This document shows positions 56,680 through 64,000 of a DNA stretch of 64,000 nucleotides, in pieces. The stretch lies in assembly GCA_017893485.1 (NCBI GenBank), contig CM030366.1, positions 72,575,469-72,639,468 of the forward strand, given 5' to 3'. The number at the start of each line of letters is the position of its first letter. Within the stretch, counting starts at the first letter, position 1. The position numbers were made by a program, and so were the translations under genes. The stretch comes from Hemerocallis citrina. Its lineage: Eukaryota; Streptophyta; Magnoliopsida; Asparagales; Asphodelaceae. A model generated the notes under the pieces. It saw only the letters and a program-made list of their open reading frames with translations. It searched no databases and had not been told where the DNA came from.

Positions 56680-57184
56680 AACACTGTAGTAACCTTGATA
56701 GAAGACGCACAAGTCTCATCTGGCATAGCAGTAACCTGCATCTCTATTAAGGAAATAAGTGAAGTACATGGTTCTTCAAATACGTTCGGTAATAGGTAAA
56801 ATCTAAAATTTGTTTAAATTTACAATAAATATAGACTCACAAACTGTGATTGCAAAAATTGTATAACCGGTCGACCGTATCTAATAAATATTAGCTTATT
56901 TCGAGGAAGGACCGGTCGACCGTGCGGTCGACCGTCCACCCCTCTGACCTTGCTTACTGTGTTAAAATTCTACTTAAAGTATGGTGCAGTCGACCGTATA
57001 CTAAACCGGTCGACCTGACACAGTCGGCTGAGTCTGTTTTTACCTTTCTACTATAATAATTCTTCACCCCCAACCTCTTATTTCACCCAAAAACCCTAGC
57101 CTCCTGTCAAACCCATCAGAAAAATTTTCTCACCTCTCGAAGCTTTCCACAAATCTTTTACACTCTTCCACCTCTCTTTTGCAA
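56680..57184. other. Non-coding spacer with a cluster of GGTCGACC palindromes
   Basis: Between gag and the second ORF. GGTCGACC or one-mismatch forms occur near 56872, 56912, 56923, 56985 and 57006. Toward 57180 the sequence becomes pyrimidine-rich, like a leader ('ccaaaaaccctagcc', 'cttccacctctcttttgc') before the ATG at 57185. A TATA box was not identified with confidence. Confidence 0.6.
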
Positions 57185-58290
57185 ATGACCTCCTCATCTC
57201 AAAGACCAAAGGGCAAGAATGTTGTATCAAAATTCGTCACTAAAGAGGGTATCGTATTTCGAAACTCTCAATGTGCAGACCGCTATTTCTCTTCTCTTGC
57301 GCGTGCTCCTGTTGTGGCCAGTAGGGCAATTAACCTATCATTTTAGGGGGCCAATTTGCTGTTATGGTCAAGATCCTTAGGGATTTCGGTTGGAAAAATT
57401 ATCTTAGCACTCGTAGTACCCATTCCGAATCAATACAATTCTACGCCAATCTTGACGGTCTTCAAGATGGCGATCTTACTCTCTCTTCTCTCATTTTTGG
57501 TAGAAGAGCAAAAATTACCCCCGAATATCTTCGTGCACGATACGAGTTTCCTGAAGGGGAATTCGATGCATATCATCTCGAGTTAAAAACCCTCGAGTAT
57601 AAGCCGAGTCACAATCAAAATACTGTTAAAACCATGATTGTGCAACCTGATTTTGTTCATCTTCCTCATCCCGCTCCCACAAATTTTATCGATACCGCTC
57701 GAGTTCTTAACAAAATTGTCAATGCTAATATCTGACCCAAGAAAAATGACAAATTAGAAATTAGGGTCGACCAATCTTTCATCATTTTTCTTATTCTGGG
57801 GGAGTATAAGTTTGACCTTGCTACATTCACATTCATATGATGAATGATGCTACCTCTTCAAACTGTGGTAGTCTCCCTTTTAGTTCACTGATCTACAACC
57901 TCGCCATTGATTCTCGTGTTAAGGTCGGGAAGTATTTGCTTAGCAAAGTTCCTATGCCCATTCTTCCTCAACAAATATGGTATTGATGTTCCCTTCGGTC
58001 AACAGGCTCGATGCCATCAAGCCCAACAATAGGCGAGGCAAGAAGAACAAGAACAATAAGAGCCACAAGCACCACCATAAGCACCACAAGTCCCTCATTC
58101 ACAGGCTTCCTCCTCCTCCTCATTTGTGACATATGAGCAATTCACCGCTCTTCAAATGCAAGTGTACAACTACTATACAAACACTCTCGATTACTTGCAA
58201 AGAAAATAGGATTGGGAAATGCTCCTACCTCCTAATGTAGCAGGAGAGGATGAGGAAGGAGGAGAAGTAGAAGAGATAGATGAAGATGAC
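57185..58290 (+). pseudogene. Plant-transposon-domain ORF (Transposase_32-like) replacing pol
   Basis: ATG at 57185 gives MTSSSQRPKGKNVVSKFVTK then FRNSQCADRYFSS. After a stop near 57344 and a frame change, 57364-57735 reads ILRDFGWKNYLSTRS, SIQFYANLDGLQDGDLTLSS, then RAKITPEYLRARYEFPEGEF. Still further, in other frames, come IFLILGEYKFDLATFTFI and CGSLPFSSLIYNLAIDSRVK, and a Gln/Pro-rich part (58005-58130). It ends with an acidic tail EEGGEVEEIDEDDE at about 58295. The order W-x-x-[FY] ... [EQ]-F-Y-A-N-L ... [ILV]-x-x-[LV] ... F-P ... L-P-[FY]-[GS]-x-L-I is that of the 'putative plant transposon protein' domain (PF20167-like). Its function is unknown. At least two stops and several frame changes mean decay. 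Confidence 0.55.
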
Positions 58291-58295
58291 GAATA

Positions 58296-59573
58296 AATGT
58301 AATATCCTTATGTATGCTATTTGAAATCCTTGTAATGCACTTAATTTAGCTCTTATCTTGAAATGCAGCTCATATCTTGCAATGATCTTAATTCAAGCTC
58401 TTATCTTCATGCATGTTGGCAAACAGAATTGACATAATCAATGTTACTTATGTATATCTATTGGTATTAGTATCGCGGTCGACCAGGCAGTCGATCGGCA
58501 TACTCTCTGACTTCTTCATATAATTGATCTCACTCAAGTATATCTGCTCTGTTTTGTGTTTCAGTTTTGCGGTCGACCTGGCGGTCGACTGGTCTGCTCT
58601 CTGGGCCTAATTTTGAATTTGATGTTGCTGTTGCCCGACCGATCGACCGGCTCCTCCTCAGAGCCTATCTTTCAACTTCTTTGAAAATATCAAATTCCTC
58701 ACGTTTCTAAGCTCTTTATTCATCGCTAGTGTGTATCTACACCTTTCTAAATTCCTCTTTTGCCTATAAATCCAACTCTAACTCTCCAATGATTATAAAT
58801 TATCCCCTATTTGATTGTGCAAATCGGCATCTAATCCTTCGGATTATTCTTATATTTCACAAGCTGCAGTCGACCAGTGTGGTCAACCGGTATGCTCTCT
58901 GGATAATTTTTTGCAAAATCGTATTTTGCGGTCGATCGTGCGGTCGACCGGCTCTTCTTGTTTTTTGAAATTTTATACAATCCATGATTTCTTCATTTCT
59001 TTGTTGCTTTCATGTGTATTGGGGAGAATCTTAAATCTATGATATTATGTAAAGCTCTCACTGTACATCAAAGAGTCTCGCTATCAACGGTATCATGTAA
59101 GAAGATTCCCTTTCATATATTTTCTAAATTTGTAATATCCTCGAATGTGCCTCTTCATTATTTTAATTGATGATTGGTTTTACGAACTTTCCAATGATTA
59201 TTTTACTTCTGTCTCCTTTGTTTATCCCCTCTTGGTGTGTTCCAAAATGGGGGAGAATGTTTTTCGAATGTTTTCAAACGATTTCAAACGATTTTCAAAT
59301 CATTTCATGAATTAATACTCTCATTCCTCTCGTATAATTGTTCATTAAGTTCTCATTTCATGAATTAATACTCTCATTTCTCTCTTATAATTGTTCATTA
59401 AGTTCTGTATTACAGGTGATATTATATTAAGGGGGAGTTTTTGCTCTCTTAAAAACATTTTCTATATGAACATCTGTTTTACAGGATGTACTAAATTCAG
59501 GGGGAATATTTGCATACTTTTTCTTAATTTTCAAACATTCGTGCATGTTTTGTTCACACCAAAAGGGGAAGAT
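58296..59573 (+). other. Non-coding tail of the Sirevirus-like element: palindromes and multiple polypurine-like tracts
   Basis: GGTCGACC-like motifs near 58475, 58571, 58585, 58636, 58866, 58928 and 58939. GGGGGA-type purine tracts near 59248 ('tgggggagaatg'), 59430 ('aagggggagttt') and 59499 ('cagggggaatat') precede the true tract AAAAGGGGAAGAT at 59561-59573. A direct repeat 'catttcatgaattaatactctcatt' type occurs at about 59303 and 59357 (quoted in part). Multiple polypurine tracts are a reported Sirevirus trait. No pol. Confidence 0.7.
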
Positions 59574-60547
59574 TGTTTACTTTTAGTTTGGTGTGCACAA
59601 AACGTGCTAACTTGTACTAATAGGTTTGAATTTAGTGTGTCAGATTTTCAGGATCAATTAACACCAAGAAAATATCCAAGAGAGATTCACAAATATACAA
59701 ACAAGGTAAGTAATAAAGGAAGATTGCATATACGAGCAAAAGAGGAAGTTATTCAAAAGGAGTTCTCAATTAATTGGTCTCCAAGCAATCTATCAAGACT
59801 GGATTTTTAGTAATATTTTGTGAGATTATGATTGTATATGATTGATTAAAGATAGATTAATTTATGGTAAGAAAACAAAGTGGATTCGAATTATACAGCC
59901 AAGACCGGTCGACCGTACATAATGTCGGTCAACCTCAACTTTAGCTGCTTAAGACAGCGATCGACCTTTCATCTCTCTAGCTACGCCAGAGAGCTGAACG
60001 GTCGACCACTGACGGTCGACCGCAACTTGAGTTGTATACTGTTTTGGAATGTATCGTTTCTAGTTTTGATCGATACACTTCATCTTCTACTTAAGAAAAC
60101 GAATCCACTGTGTCTTACCAACCAATCACTTCTGAGAAAAATATTTTGAAATAATCTTTCGATAATCAATCCGAGTGTGAGCGTGAATTTGTTTGTATTC
60201 TTCAGTCAAGATCACAAAACGATCTTGAGTTTTCTTTTTATTTTTTTCCACTTCAGTGAGATTGACGAGACTTGGTTTAGAAGTCCTGTGGGTGTAATAG
60301 ATCTCTCGGCTTGAATCCGAGAATCACTGTACAATGGGTTTTAAGTATAGTGGAACGCTTGTGACGGAGAATCGTTACAAGTAGGTGGTATAGACGTAGA
60401 CCTGGGGTCGAACCACGTTATATCGCTGCGTCATATATGTTTGTTTTTCTTATCTTTCCTGCATTTACTTTACTCTACTTTATTGTTTTAATTTTCAATT
60501 CTGCACGATCACCCTATTCGGCCCCACCTACTTAAGGATGATTTACA
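59574..60547 (+). repeat. 3' LTR of the Sirevirus-like element
   Basis: 974 bp, TGTTTACTTTTAGTTTGG...GGATGATTTACA. It is collinear with the 5' LTR, with small indels, including loss of part of the palindrome cluster near 59925 and an inserted 'gaaaacgaatccactgtgtc' type stretch near 60097. Confidence 0.92.
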
Positions 60548-60552
60548 GATTT

Positions 60553-60917
60553 TAACCTTGAACAACCATCGTAAGCTTAGGTTTGTTTGTGCAAACCCCA
60601 ATCAGAATTCTTTTTTTTTATTTATACCAGAACATCTTACAGACATGACTCACTATTCATTCATCAGAAGGACCAGATAATACCGAAACTATCTACTGTA
60701 GCAAATAAAGTTGAAAAGAGTTGACCTCAACCTTAACTCTCTCCCTCTAGCTAGCTAGCTAGCTCTTGTTTCTGCCTCAATTTCTAAAGTGCAGACAATA
60801 ACCAATAGTGCAACAGGTAATGTGCAAAAATGAACCATGCTACTATGTCTTAGCTTGTGACAGTAACTCCCTTTGCTTTACCAGCCCGTGAATTGATTCC
60901 TACACTGATGACACAAC

Positions 60918-60920
<3 letters not shown>
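60553..60920. other. Upstream region of the SOSEKI gene
   Basis: Unannotated flank with a TAGC repeat (about 60747-60764). No ORF or element boundary was seen apart from the GATTT duplication at its left edge. The Sirevirus-like element therefore ends about 570 bp upstream of the SOSEKI start codon. Confidence 0.5.

Positions 60921-60921
<1 letters not shown>

Positions 60922-60956
<35 letters not shown>
60922..60956 (+). repeat. (GA)n microsatellite near the SOSEKI promoter
   Basis: A run of about 17 GA dinucleotides directly upstream of the TATA-like box. GA/CT tracts are frequent in plant core promoters and leaders and may bind GAGA-type (BBR/BPC) factors; that role is inference. Confidence 0.8.
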
Positions 60957-60960
<4 letters not shown>

Positions 60961-60972
60961 GAACGTAGATTC

Positions 60973-60980
60973 TATATATA
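60973..60980 (+). promoter_or_regulatory. Candidate TATA box of the SOSEKI gene
   Basis: TATATATA with a cytosine-rich, AT-flanked leader downstream ('ttcatctctcttcatt') and the ATG 134 bp away. Position and composition suit a plant promoter. Confidence 0.6.
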
Positions 60981-61113
60981 CAGTGACTTTCATCTCTCTT
61001 CATTAAACTCTGCCATTCCTCTGCTATCACTTTATATCACCATCAACCTCACATCATCCTCATCCAATTCTTTGCTTGGTTTATTTTTCACTGGTTTTCC
61101 CAAAATAGTAAAA

Positions 61114-61901
61114 ATGGAGGTGAATGGTGGAGGAGGGAGGAGAAGGGTGAGCAGAGAGGCAAGCCCGGACAGAGCAAGAGGTGTGGGGTTTGCAGAGAGA
61201 CAAGGAGGAAGAGTAGTGAGAGGGGGTGGTTTAGGGTTGGGGTTAGCAAGGAGAGTGCAGATTGTATACTATCTTAGTAGAAATGGGCAGCTGGAGCATC
61301 CTCACTTTATGGAGCTCTCTCAGTTCCCCAATCAACAACTTAGACTCAAAGGTGGTGTTTTTGCTCCATTTCTTACTTACTTCTCACCTTCATTTTCTGG
61401 GCAAAACCCTTCTCCTGATTTAGTAAATAGCAAATGGAAAAAAAAGTTCTACAAAAAAAAAAAAAAAAAAAAAAAAGGGTAAAGAAAAGAAAAGAAAAAG
61501 CCCCATTTATGCAAATTTATTTATTTTAACTAAAACCCTAGAGTGTGTTTCTTGCTTTAGTCCCTTTTTAAAAAAAAAAAACTAGGAACCTTTTTTTTTT
61601 AAAGCAGATGTGATGGAGAGGCTTACAGTTCTCAGAGGCAAAGGAATGCCTTCACTCTTCTCCTGGTCTTGCAAGAGGTAATTTAAGCTCTTTCCATACT
61701 TTTTTTTAATATCTATTTTGTTGCAAAAATGTGAAAGAATGAGTTATATTTTGTTATCCTTATTTCTCTTATTTTTTAATGAAAAAAGGAGCTACAAGAA
61801 TGGTTATGTGTGGAATGACTTGTCGGAGAATGACATCATCTATCCGGCAGACGGCGCCGAATACGTTCTGAAAGGCTCTGAGCTCATCGCTGGCTGTTCT
61901 G
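61114..61901 (+). CDS. SOK: SOSEKI-like (DUF966, DIX-like) polarity protein, exons 1-3 of a partial gene
   Basis: SOSEKI proteins sit at cell edges, polymerise through a DIX-like N-terminal domain and orient plant tissue polarity. Exon 1 is 61114-61351 (MEVNGGGGRRRVSREASPDR, then VQIVYYLSRNGQLEHPHFME). Exon 2 is 61608-61677 (DVMERLTVLRGKGMPSLFSW, ending CK). Exon 3 is 61789-61901 (SYKNGYVWNDLSENDIIYP, then YVLKGSELIAGCS). Splice sites are G|GT at 61352, AG|AT before 61608, AG|GT after 61677, AG|GA before 61789 and G|GT at 61902. Phases agree: G+AT gives Asp, AG+G gives Arg. Key family blocks YYLSRNGQLEHPH, LRGKGM and YKNGxVWxDL are intact. The start is ATG 61114; an upstream in-frame TTG is ignored. 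Further exons must lie beyond 64000. The Gly/Arg-rich N-terminus is variable in the family. Confidence 0.93.
61352..61607 (+). other. SOSEKI intron 1
   Basis: 256 bp, GT at 61352-61353 and AG at 61606-61607. It contains an A-run of about 24 at 61453-61476, another at 61570-61580, and a T-run before the acceptor. Confidence 0.85.
61678..61788 (+). other. SOSEKI intron 2
   Basis: 111 bp, GTAATT donor at 61678 and AAAAAAG acceptor at 61788, T-rich. The placement is fixed by the phase of the Arg codon and by the conserved CKRSYKNG junction. Confidence 0.85.
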
Positions 61902-62442
61902 GTAATTACAATTACCCAATATACGTCATGTTTTTTTTAATCTATGTCACATTTCTTATCTCTACTTTGTCATACTAATTTTACGCCTTGTAGTGCACTA
62001 TGCACTGCGACAAATTACATTATGAAAAAAAAAAAAAAATTTGAATTTGAAAGGGGTAGTCTAGAAAATGCCCTGCTCTGCCTCTGTACGTCAATGTGAA
62101 AGCATTGTAGAAAAAACAAATTTCAGAATGGAGAGTAAATGCCCTTTTCTTCTCTCATCTGTGATTCCCTGGTAACTCATAAGTGAGAAAGCACTTTGGA
62201 GCCTAAAGGCCCACACCTTTGTCGAGTTGAAGGAATTTGGGAAATAAAAGCCAGCTTCATAAAGTAGCTTCCCTCAGAAAACAAAAATTTATGTCGGATT
62301 GGGTGGGTGTCAGTTGCAAGTTGAAACTGCTGCCCTTTTGTGTGCTTTAATTAGTTGATTGACCTATCACTCTTACAATCAATTGACTCTTCCATTACTA
62401 GAGTGCCCCGCCCCCAATCAATTGAGTTTACTATGCTACATG

Positions 62443-62745
62443 TAGGCTGCAATCGAGCCGAGCCGAGCCGAATACCTTCAACTTCGAGCTCGGCTCGTTT
62501 ACGAAACGAGCTCAATTTTGAGCTCGAGCTCGGTTCGAGCCGAGATTTGACCGAACTTTGACCATATTCGAGCCGAATAGCTCGCGAGCTTAGCCTAAAA
62601 AAAATAATAATAAAGCTTGAGCTCGACTCGTTTACGAAACGAGCTCGGTTTTGAGCTCAAGCTCTGCTCGAGCTCGATTCGAGCCAAACTTTGACCGAGC
62701 TCGAGCCGAATAGCTCGCGAATAGCTCGATTCGTTTGCAGCCTTA
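62443..62745. mobile_element. hAT MITE, 303 bp, CGAGCT-rich
   Basis: An 8-bp duplication GCTACATG (62435-62442 and 62746-62753) flanks termini TAGGCTGCAA and, inverted, TAAGGCTGCAA. The body is packed with GAGCTCG/CGAGCC words in both orientations. It plays the same structural role as the ACCCG arrays of the large hAT. Non-coding; the ORF 62355-62561 runs into it by chance. Confidence 0.8.
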
Positions 62746-62774
62746 GCTACATGTAAGTCACTGTATTGTTTTTA

Positions 62775-63550
62775 GAGTAATTAATGCTTCATCCACTATC
62801 AATTTCACTATCATTTTCTTCACTATTTTAGGTGGCATACTCCTATTGGAGAGTTCCCCCATCTACTCTATCTTTTCCTATCTATTGGAGTATACCACCT
62901 AAGAGCATCTGTAGTCGTTGACACCCAAATTTTGGGTATTTGGCAAATAGAAATAGAAAAAATGGCAGCGCTCTGTAGTCGTGTAAGCCAAAATTTGGCC
63001 TTTACGAAATCCAAATAGGACGGACAGATGATAATTTTCCGTCCGACGTTAAAAAAAAACCAAAAAAAAAAAAATTAAAAAATGGGAATGGAATGTTTGA
63101 TAGTGACGTTTGAAAACCAAAAAAAATCAAAAAAATTTCCTGATGTGTGGGACGGAGGATCATATGCTGTTTGAGGGTTTTTGTTTTTTTTGAAATGGAT
63201 CGGACTGGATATTATTTCTCGTCCGACCGTTTTTTAAAAAATATATATATAAAAATTTAAGGGACGGGGAATAATCCCTCGTCTGATGAGTACGCGTGAA
63301 AAAATTCTTTCGGACGAAAAATAATCTTTCGTCTGATCGAACGGACGAAAGATTATCTTTCGTGAGCTATATTTTGGCAATTGCCATTTCCTCTGCCAAA
63401 TATAGCTCGGTACTGTAGCAGCTAAACCCAATTTTTGGGTATTTGGCCAATGACTACAGTGAAAATTTTGGCAAAATGGCCAACGACTACAGATGCTCTA
63501 TGGTAGTAAAGAGATATGTATTGAAATTGGTAGTGGATGTAGCATTACTC
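62775..63550. mobile_element. Mutator-type MITE (outer), interrupted
   Basis: Termini GAGTAATTAATGCTTCATCC and, inverted, GAGTAATGCTACATCCACTACC. Flanks are TTGTTTTTA (62766-62774) and ATGTTTTTA (63551-63559), a 9-bp duplication with one mismatch. The GTAATGCTACATC core resembles the termini of the MITE at 22588-22759. Internally 'ggtggcatactcctattgga' and 'ttggagtataccacc' form a further dyad, split by the inner MITE. Confidence 0.65.
62903..63498. mobile_element. MITE of the GAGCATCTGTAGTCGTTG family (inner)
   Basis: Perfect terminal inverted repeats of at least 18 bp (GAGCATCTGTAGTCGTTG at both ends). Flanks are TAA (62900-62902) and TAT (63499-63501), so the expected TAA duplication has one difference. 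The same family as 23764-24296. The interior holds palindromic CGGACGAAA...TTTCGTCCG-type words near 63290-63365. Confidence 0.75.
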
Positions 63551-64000
63551 ATGTTTTTATATGCCCTGGATTTAAACTCAATAGATGAATAAGTACATTG
63601 GTGTATACAGAAGTTCTAAGAGATATGTGTAGGAACTATAAATACAATGAAGTCTTGACGAAGAGGCATGAAAGTAAAATGTTCCAATAGGAACTATACG
63701 TGGGTTCTTCTCCACAATCAGAGGCAATGTGTAGGTTAGTCTACTAGACCACCGAGCCACATGAGTGAATCTCTTGCATCTTGTTCTTGATCACTTGTAA
63801 ATATCTGATCGTAAATATTTAGTAAATAGGTGAACTGAAAATTTTGTTGTCCGTCGTTATTAAGGAAACAAATAGGTAGACTCGAATGCCCCACTAAGCG
63901 GAGAATCGTCCATCTGAGTTGTGTCACTATGGCAGAGTCATGGGTCAAACATTAAGGATTTAATCATACCACTCCGCGGACTCCCTGATCAGTCACCTAG

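Larger units (their letters stand above)
53702..60547 (+). mobile_element. Sirevirus-like Ty1/copia element without pol, carrying a foreign ORF
   Basis: A perfect 5-bp duplication GATTT (53697-53701 and 60548-60552) flanks 6846 bp: 5' LTR 53702-54690, tRNA-iMet-type primer site, gag-like region (54746-56679), a second ORF region with a plant-transposon domain (57185-58290), a long non-coding tail, and 3' LTR 59574-60547. No protease, integrase, RT or RNase H motif was seen on the plus strand. Gag with two zinc knuckles and a coiled coil, and several polypurine-like GGGGGA tracts before the 3' LTR, fit Sireviruses (SIRE1/Maximus). GGTCGACC-like palindromes recur in both LTRs and the non-coding interior. 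Confidence 0.9.
61902..64000 (+). other. SOSEKI intron 3 (open-ended), loaded with MITEs
   Basis: Begins with the donor GTAATTAC at 61902. No later SOSEKI exon was recognised up to the window edge, so the intron appears to exceed 2 kb. It contains a 303-bp hAT MITE (62443-62745) and a nested MITE pair (62775-63550). 63560-64000 has no recognisable feature; the minus-strand ORFs there are short and featureless. If the gene were instead truncated here, no downstream exon would exist. Confidence 0.55.

Noticed and set aside
61072..61113. Upstream in-frame extension of the SOSEKI ORF
   Set aside because: It would start with TTG; the first ATG (61114) has a good context and fits the family's N-terminal length.
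1..64000. tRNA, rRNA, riboswitch, bacterial operon or phage system
   Set aside because: No such structure or motif was recognised; the only tRNA-like matches are short retrotransposon primer sites.

Overview
The window is nuclear DNA of a flowering plant, probably a eudicot. The evidence is its AT-rich sequence, poly-A and poly-T runs and spliced exons, and a dense nest of plant transposons: Ty3/gypsy Athila, Tat and Tekay types, Ty1/copia and Sirevirus types, hAT, Mutator, TAA-target MITEs, a Helitron and a TRIM. No prokaryotic, organellar, rRNA or tRNA gene was recognised. The species cannot be named from the sequence.

The only host gene I am confident of is at the right edge. It is the first three coding exons of a SOSEKI (DUF966, DIX-like polarity protein) gene on the + strand (61114-61901). 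Its upstream region has a TATA-like box and a GA microsatellite. The third intron runs off the window and carries a 303-bp hAT MITE and a MITE-within-a-MITE. A second, dead, gene-like unit is a Myb/SANT-like ORF of the PIF/Harbinger-associated type. Its N-terminal part lies at 1781 and a plausible C-terminal part at 12877-13287, on either side of a retrotransposon block.

Layout: 1-2500, an LTR-like end, a foldback repeat with an AAT/ATT microsatellite, and the Myb-like remnant. 2530-5228, truncated minus-strand Athila-type element (gag, primer site, LTR). 5230-6295, an ACCCG-rich hAT-like piece and a 109-bp tandem repeat. 6521-12876, a decayed minus-strand Tat gag-pol with its 5' LTR, hosting a 635-bp TRIM. 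13591-20525, a complete minus-strand Ty1/copia element (target duplication GAAAG) with one 1332-codon frame broken only by nonsense codons. 21296-22768, two Mutator-type elements whose 9-bp target duplications overlap. 23132-24296, two back-to-back TAA-flanked MITEs. 25484-29091, a full-length but broken hAT element (duplication GCAGCATC). 29134-51312, a second minus-strand Tat element keeping gag, protease and an antisense ORF with its own promoter, but lacking RT, RNase H and integrase. It is interrupted by a Tekay-type solo LTR (35423-38695) and a Tekay-like element with 3.9-kb LTRs (40526-50612, duplication GGCTA). 53017-53553, a small Helitron. 53702-60547, a plus-strand Sirevirus-like element (duplication GATTT) in which pol is replaced by a plant-transposon-domain ORF and whose non-coding parts are studded with GGTCGACC-like palindromes.

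Functionally this is a graveyard of nested selfish DNA beside one developmental gene. The best leads are the Sirevirus-like element with a foreign ORF and palindromic motif, the antisense gene inside the Tat element, a MYB-site-like array upstream of the copia promoter, and the overlapping Mutator insertions. I found no clearly novel multi-gene system. All similarity calls come from reading motifs by eye, not from searches.
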